Under the pieces are notes generated by a model. It was not told where the DNA came from. It saw nothing but the letters and a program-made list of their open reading frames with translations, and did not search any database. From Bacilli bacterium (GTDB lineage: Bacteria; Bacillota_I; Bacilli_A; RF39; UBA660), in the NCBI GenBank assembly GCA_900757295.1, contig CAAENH010000089.1:1-8449 (forward strand): a stretch of DNA of 8,449 nt, given 5' to 3'. Shown one piece after another: positions 5,406 to 8,449 of the stretch (positions are counted from its first letter, which is position 1; the number at the start of each line of letters is the position of its first letter). Both the position numbers and the translations under genes were made by a program.

Positions 5406-8231
5406 ATGGATAAGATAATTGTTAAAGGTGCAAGAGAAAATAATTTAAAAAACGTAAGTATTGAACTTCCTAAAAATAAATTAATAGTTATGACTGGAGT
5501 ATCAGGAAGCGGTAAATCAAGTCTAGCTTTTGATACAATATATGCTGAAGGTCAAAGAAGATATGTTGAAAGTTTATCAAGTTATGCTCGTCAATTTTTA
5601 GGAGGAACAAGTAAGCCTGATGTAGATAGTATAGAAGGATTATCACCTAGTATATCAATTGATCAAAAAAGTACTAATAATAATCCTCGAAGTACTGTTG
5701 GTACTGTAACTGAAATATATGATTATTTACGTCTTTTATTTGCGCGTATTGGTGTACCTTATTGTCCTAATCATAAGCATCCTATTAAAAGTCAAAGCAT
5801 AGAAGAAATGACTAATAAAATAATGGCTTTAAATGAGAATACAAGGCTAGAAATAATGGCCCCATTAGTTAGAGGAGAAAAAGGTGCTCACAAAGCTTTA
5901 TTAGATGATTTGAAGGCTAAAGGATACTCAAGAGTTAGAGTTAATGGTGAAATAAAAGATTTGTATGAAGAGATAAAACTAGAAAAAAATAAAAAGGATT
6001 TTATTGAAGTTGTAATAGATCGTGTTGTAATTCATCAAGAAGATAGAGGAAGAATCTTTGAAGCAATAGAAACTGCATCTAAATTAGCAAATGGTTTAGT
6101 TTTATTCAACGTAGTTGGAAAAGAAGAATTTATTTTATCAGAAAATTATGCTTGTGTTGAGTGTAATTATTCTATTCCTAATCTAGAAACTAGAATGTTT
6201 TCTTTTAATTCTCCGTTTGGAGCGTGTGAAGAATGTAATGGCTTAGGAATGAAAATGAAAGTATCTGAAGATTTACTAATGCCTGATAAAAATAAAAGTA
6301 TTGCTCAAGGCGGTATTGTAACTTTAAGTAGTGATCAAAATACAATGTATACAGAAGTTCAGACTGTTGCAGATTATTACGATATAGACTTAAATATGCC
6401 TATAAAAAATATTCCAAAAGAAAAATTAAATAAAATTCTTTATGGTTCAACAACACCTTTAGAGTTTACTTATGTTTCTAAAAATGGTAATGTTCGAACA
6501 AAAACTGATTTTTTTGAAGGAATAGTTAATAATTTAGAAAGAAGACAAGTAGAGACAACTGCTGGCTGGATAAGAGATTGGATTGAAAATTATATGGTTG
6601 AAACTACCTGTCCAATTTGTAAGGGTGCGCGTTTGAAACATGAAATATTAAATGTATTTATTAATAAAAAAAACATTTATGATATGACTTGTATGTCTAT
6701 CGAAAAATTATATGAATTTATTAACAATTTGAAACTAAATAAAGAACAACAAAAAATAAGCGAATTATTAATAAAAGAAATATCTTCTAGATTACAATTT
6801 TTGAATAATGTTGGTCTAGGATACATAACCTTAGATAGAAGTGCTGGAACATTATCAGGAGGCGAAGCTCAGCGTATTAGACTAGCTACTCAAATAGGAT
6901 CTAGACTAACTGGAGTATTGTACGTTCTTGATGAACCAAGTATAGGTTTACACCAAAGAGATAATGATAAATTAATATCATCTATGAAAGAAATGCGCGA
7001 TTTAGGAAACACTTTAATTGTAGTAGAGCATGATACAGATACTATGTTGGCAGCAGATTATTTAGTAGACATTGGTCCTGGTGCAGGAAGTGATGGTGGA
7101 AAGATAATGGCTCATGGAACCCCAACAGAAGTTATGAACAATCCAAATTCATTGACTGGAAAATATTTAACTGGGCAAGAAAAAATAGATGTGCCAAAGA
7201 AAAGAAGAAAGGGAAATGGCTTGTATCTAGAAGTCAAAAAAGCAAGTGAACATAACTTAAAACAGATTGATGTAAAATTTCCCCTTGGAAAATTTATTTG
7301 TGTAACTGGAGTATCAGGAAGTGGCAAATCGACATTAGTAAATGATATTTTATATAATGCTTTAACTAAAAAAATATATAATTCTAAAACAATAGTAGGA
7401 AAATGTAAAGATATAAAAGGTATTGAAAACATTGATAAAGTAATTCACATAAGTCAGGATCCAATTGGAAGAACACCAAGAAGTAACCCGGCAACATATG
7501 TTGGAGTATTTGATGATATTCGTGATGTTTTTGCTAACACTAAAGAAGCTAAAATGCATGGATACGGAAAAAACAGATTTTCTTTTAATGTAAAAGGTGG
7601 AAGATGTGAAGCTTGTTACGGTGATGGTGTAAAAAGAATTGAAATGAATTTTTTACCAGATGTTTATGTGCCTTGTGAAGTGTGTCATGGAACGCGATAT
7701 AATAAAGAAACGTTAGATATAAAATTTAAAGGTAAAAATATTAGTGACGTTTTAAAAATGAGAGTTAGTGAAGCAATTGAATTTTTTGAAAATATCCCTA
7801 AAGTTAAAAAGAAATTACAAGTAATGATGGATGTTGGACTTTCATACATAGAACTTGGTCAATCTGCTCCTACACTATCAGGGGGCGAAGCCGGCAGAGT
7901 AAAACTTGCAAAAGAATTACAAAAGAAAGCTACTGGTAAAAGTGTATTTATTCTTGATGAACCAACAACAGGATTACATAGTCACGATATAAAAAAATTA
8001 TTAACAATTTTGCAAAGAATAGTAGATAATGGTGACACAGTAATCGTAATAGAACATAACTTAGATGTTATAAAGGTCGCAGATCATATAATTGATTTAG
8101 GACCAGAAGGTGGCGAAGGCGGTGGACAAATCATTGCTAGTGGCACTCCAGAAGCTATTTGCAAAGTAAAAGAATCATACACTGGACAATATTTAAAAAA
8201 GTATATGATTGAAAAAAATAATCATGTTTAG
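5406..8231 (+). CDS. uvrA: Excinuclease ABC subunit A (UvrA)
   Basis: UvrA is the damage-sensing ATPase of nucleotide excision repair. It loads UvrB onto lesions before UvrC incision, in the cytoplasm. The 941-aa length is normal and the protein is complete. Two ABC modules are visible: Walker A GVSGSGKS at 31-38 and 635-642, signatures LSGGEAQR (483-490) and LSGGEAGR (824-831), and Walker B strands ending LDEP at 508-511 and 850-853. Zinc-binding pairs are C250/C253 with C274/C277, and C734/C737 with C757/C760; a further CPIC pair is at 402-405 and CPNH at 120-123. The UvrB-interaction region lies near 130-250. The start at 5406 follows AAAGAGGT (5391-5398) at good spacing. The second signature has Gly829 where Gln is usual. 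No SOS operator lies directly upstream. It is flanked by a radical SAM gene and lgt, without terminators. Confidence 0.98.
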   Translation: MDKIIVKGARENNLKNVSIELPKNKLIVMTGVSGSGKSSLAFDTIYAEGQRRYVESLSSYARQFLGGTSKPDVDSIEGLSPSISIDQKSTNNNPRSTVGTVTEIYDYLRLLFARIGVPYCPNHKHPIKSQSIEEMTNKIMALNENTRLEIMAPLVRGEKGAHKALLDDLKAKGYSRVRVNGEIKDLYEEIKLEKNKKDFIEVVIDRVVIHQEDRGRIFEAIETASKLANGLVLFNVVGKEEFILSENYACVECNYSIPNLETRMFSFNSPFGACEECNGLGMKMKVSEDLLMPDKNKSIAQGGIVTLSSDQNTMYTEVQTVADYYDIDLNMPIKNIPKEKLNKILYGSTTPLEFTYVSKNGNVRTKTDFFEGIVNNLERRQVETTAGWIRDWIENYMVETTCPICKGARLKHEILNVFINKKNIYDMTCMSIEKLYEFINNLKLNKEQQKISELLIKEISSRLQFLNNVGLGYITLDRSAGTLSGGEAQRIRLATQIGSRLTGVLYVLDEPSIGLHQRDNDKLISSMKEMRDLGNTLIVVEHDTDTMLAADYLVDIGPGAGSDGGKIMAHGTPTEVMNNPNSLTGKYLTGQEKIDVPKKRRKGNGLYLEVKKASEHNLKQIDVKFPLGKFICVTGVSGSGKSTLVNDILYNALTKKIYNSKTIVGKCKDIKGIENIDKVIHISQDPIGRTPRSNPATYVGVFDDIRDVFANTKEAKMHGYGKNRFSFNVKGGRCEACYGDGVKRIEMNFLPDVYVPCEVCHGTRYNKETLDIKFKGKNISDVLKMRVSEAIEFFENIPKVKKKLQVMMDVGLSYIELGQSAPTLSGGEAGRVKLAKELQKKATGKSVFILDEPTTGLHSHDIKKLLTILQRIVDNGDTVIVIEHNLDVIKVADHIIDLGPEGGEGGGQIIASGTPEAICKVKESYTGQYLKKYMIEKNNHV

Positions 8232-8237
8232 TATACT
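8209..8237 (+). promoter_or_regulatory. Possible promoter for lgt overlapping the end of uvrA
   Basis: -35 TTGAAA (8209-8214, 5 of 6), a 17-bp spacer and -10 TATACT (8232-8237, 5 of 6) overlap the last uvrA codons and its stop. The predicted start near 8244 falls on the Shine-Dalgarno AAGGAAG (8244-8250), giving a leader of about 14 bases. The sequence match is good but the very short leader is a caution. Confidence 0.45.
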
Positions 8238-8257
8238 TTAATAAAGGAAGATGATAT

Positions 8258-8449
8258 ATGAATGCAATATTAATCAACTTAGGTTTTATACAAATAAGAT
8301 GGTATTCGGTTTTGCTGCTAGTTGCTTTTATAGTAGGATCATTACTAATTTTAAAAGAAGGCCAAAGATTTAAAATAGATAAAGAATATTTATTTAATAT
8401 AATATTTTGGACTATAATCTTTAGTCTTTTAGGAGCAAGATTATACTAT
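8258..8449 (+). CDS. lgt: Prolipoprotein diacylglyceryl transferase, 3'-truncated by the window edge
   Basis: Lgt moves diacylglycerol from phosphatidylglycerol to the lipobox Cys of prolipoproteins, the first step of lipoprotein maturation, in the cytoplasmic membrane. The 64 visible residues fit its N-terminus: a short start leading to IQIRWYSVLLLVAFIVG (family pattern IRWYG/S plus the first helix), a cytosolic turn with GQRFKID, and the second helix ending in GARLYY (59-64), the conserved GAR-L-Y motif. The start at 8258 follows AAGGAAG (8244-8250) with a 7-base spacer; an overlapping ATG at 8251 is out of frame. The gap from uvrA is 26 bases with no terminator. The remainder of the gene, including the Lgt signature region, lies outside the window. 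Confidence 0.95.
   Translation, partial: MNAILINLGFIQIRWYSVLLLVAFIVGSLLILKEGQRFKIDKEYLFNIIFWTIIFSLLGARLYY

Noticed and set aside
7112..7559. Two overlapping minus-strand open frames inside uvrA.
   Set aside because: Both lie opposite conserved UvrA sequence, including the second Walker A, and show Phe/Ile-rich shadow composition.

Overview
The window is AT-rich, low-GC DNA with Shine-Dalgarno sites, Gram-positive style -35/-10 promoters and U-tailed hairpin terminators. Trp is TGG throughout and every visible stop is TAA or TAG. Together with the uvrA-lgt neighbourhood and the LemA/DUF2207 pair, this suggests a low-GC member of the Bacillota (Clostridia, or a gut Bacilli/Erysipelotrichia/RF39-like lineage). 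The exact taxon cannot be fixed from the sequence.

Region 1 (1-3562, + strand) is a tight three-gene run: the 3' part of a lemA-family gene, a DUF2207 membrane protein (687 aa), and a radical SAM/SPASM enzyme (330 aa). The genes overlap by 1 and 7 bases, and the run ends at an intrinsic terminator. The DUF2207 protein ends in a repeated Cys/Gly tail of SSCGGGC units closing with GGGGSW. The start codon of the radical SAM gene lies inside the codons for the last two residues of that tail, and the Gly codons supply its ribosome binding site. This arrangement resembles radical SAM/SPASM maturases paired with Cys-rich peptide substrates. Here, however, the candidate substrate is the predicted cytosolic tail of a polytopic membrane protein, and this is the most interesting feature of the window.

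Region 2 (3563-4545) holds one unrecognised 253-aa gene on the minus strand. It has its own terminator, a near-consensus promoter and a leader of about 92 nt with two possible hairpins. Its promoter sits back-to-back with the promoter of the next + strand gene.

Region 3 (4501-8449, + strand) contains a second, stand-alone radical SAM protein (266 aa) on an almost leaderless transcript, then complete uvrA (941 aa, nucleotide excision repair), then the first 64 codons of lgt (prolipoprotein diacylglyceryl transferase). No terminator separates these three genes. Internal promoter-like sequences with the same -10 (TATACT) sit exactly at the stop codons of the second radical SAM gene and of uvrA. 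No RNA genes, insertion sequences, CRISPR arrays or attachment sites were seen.
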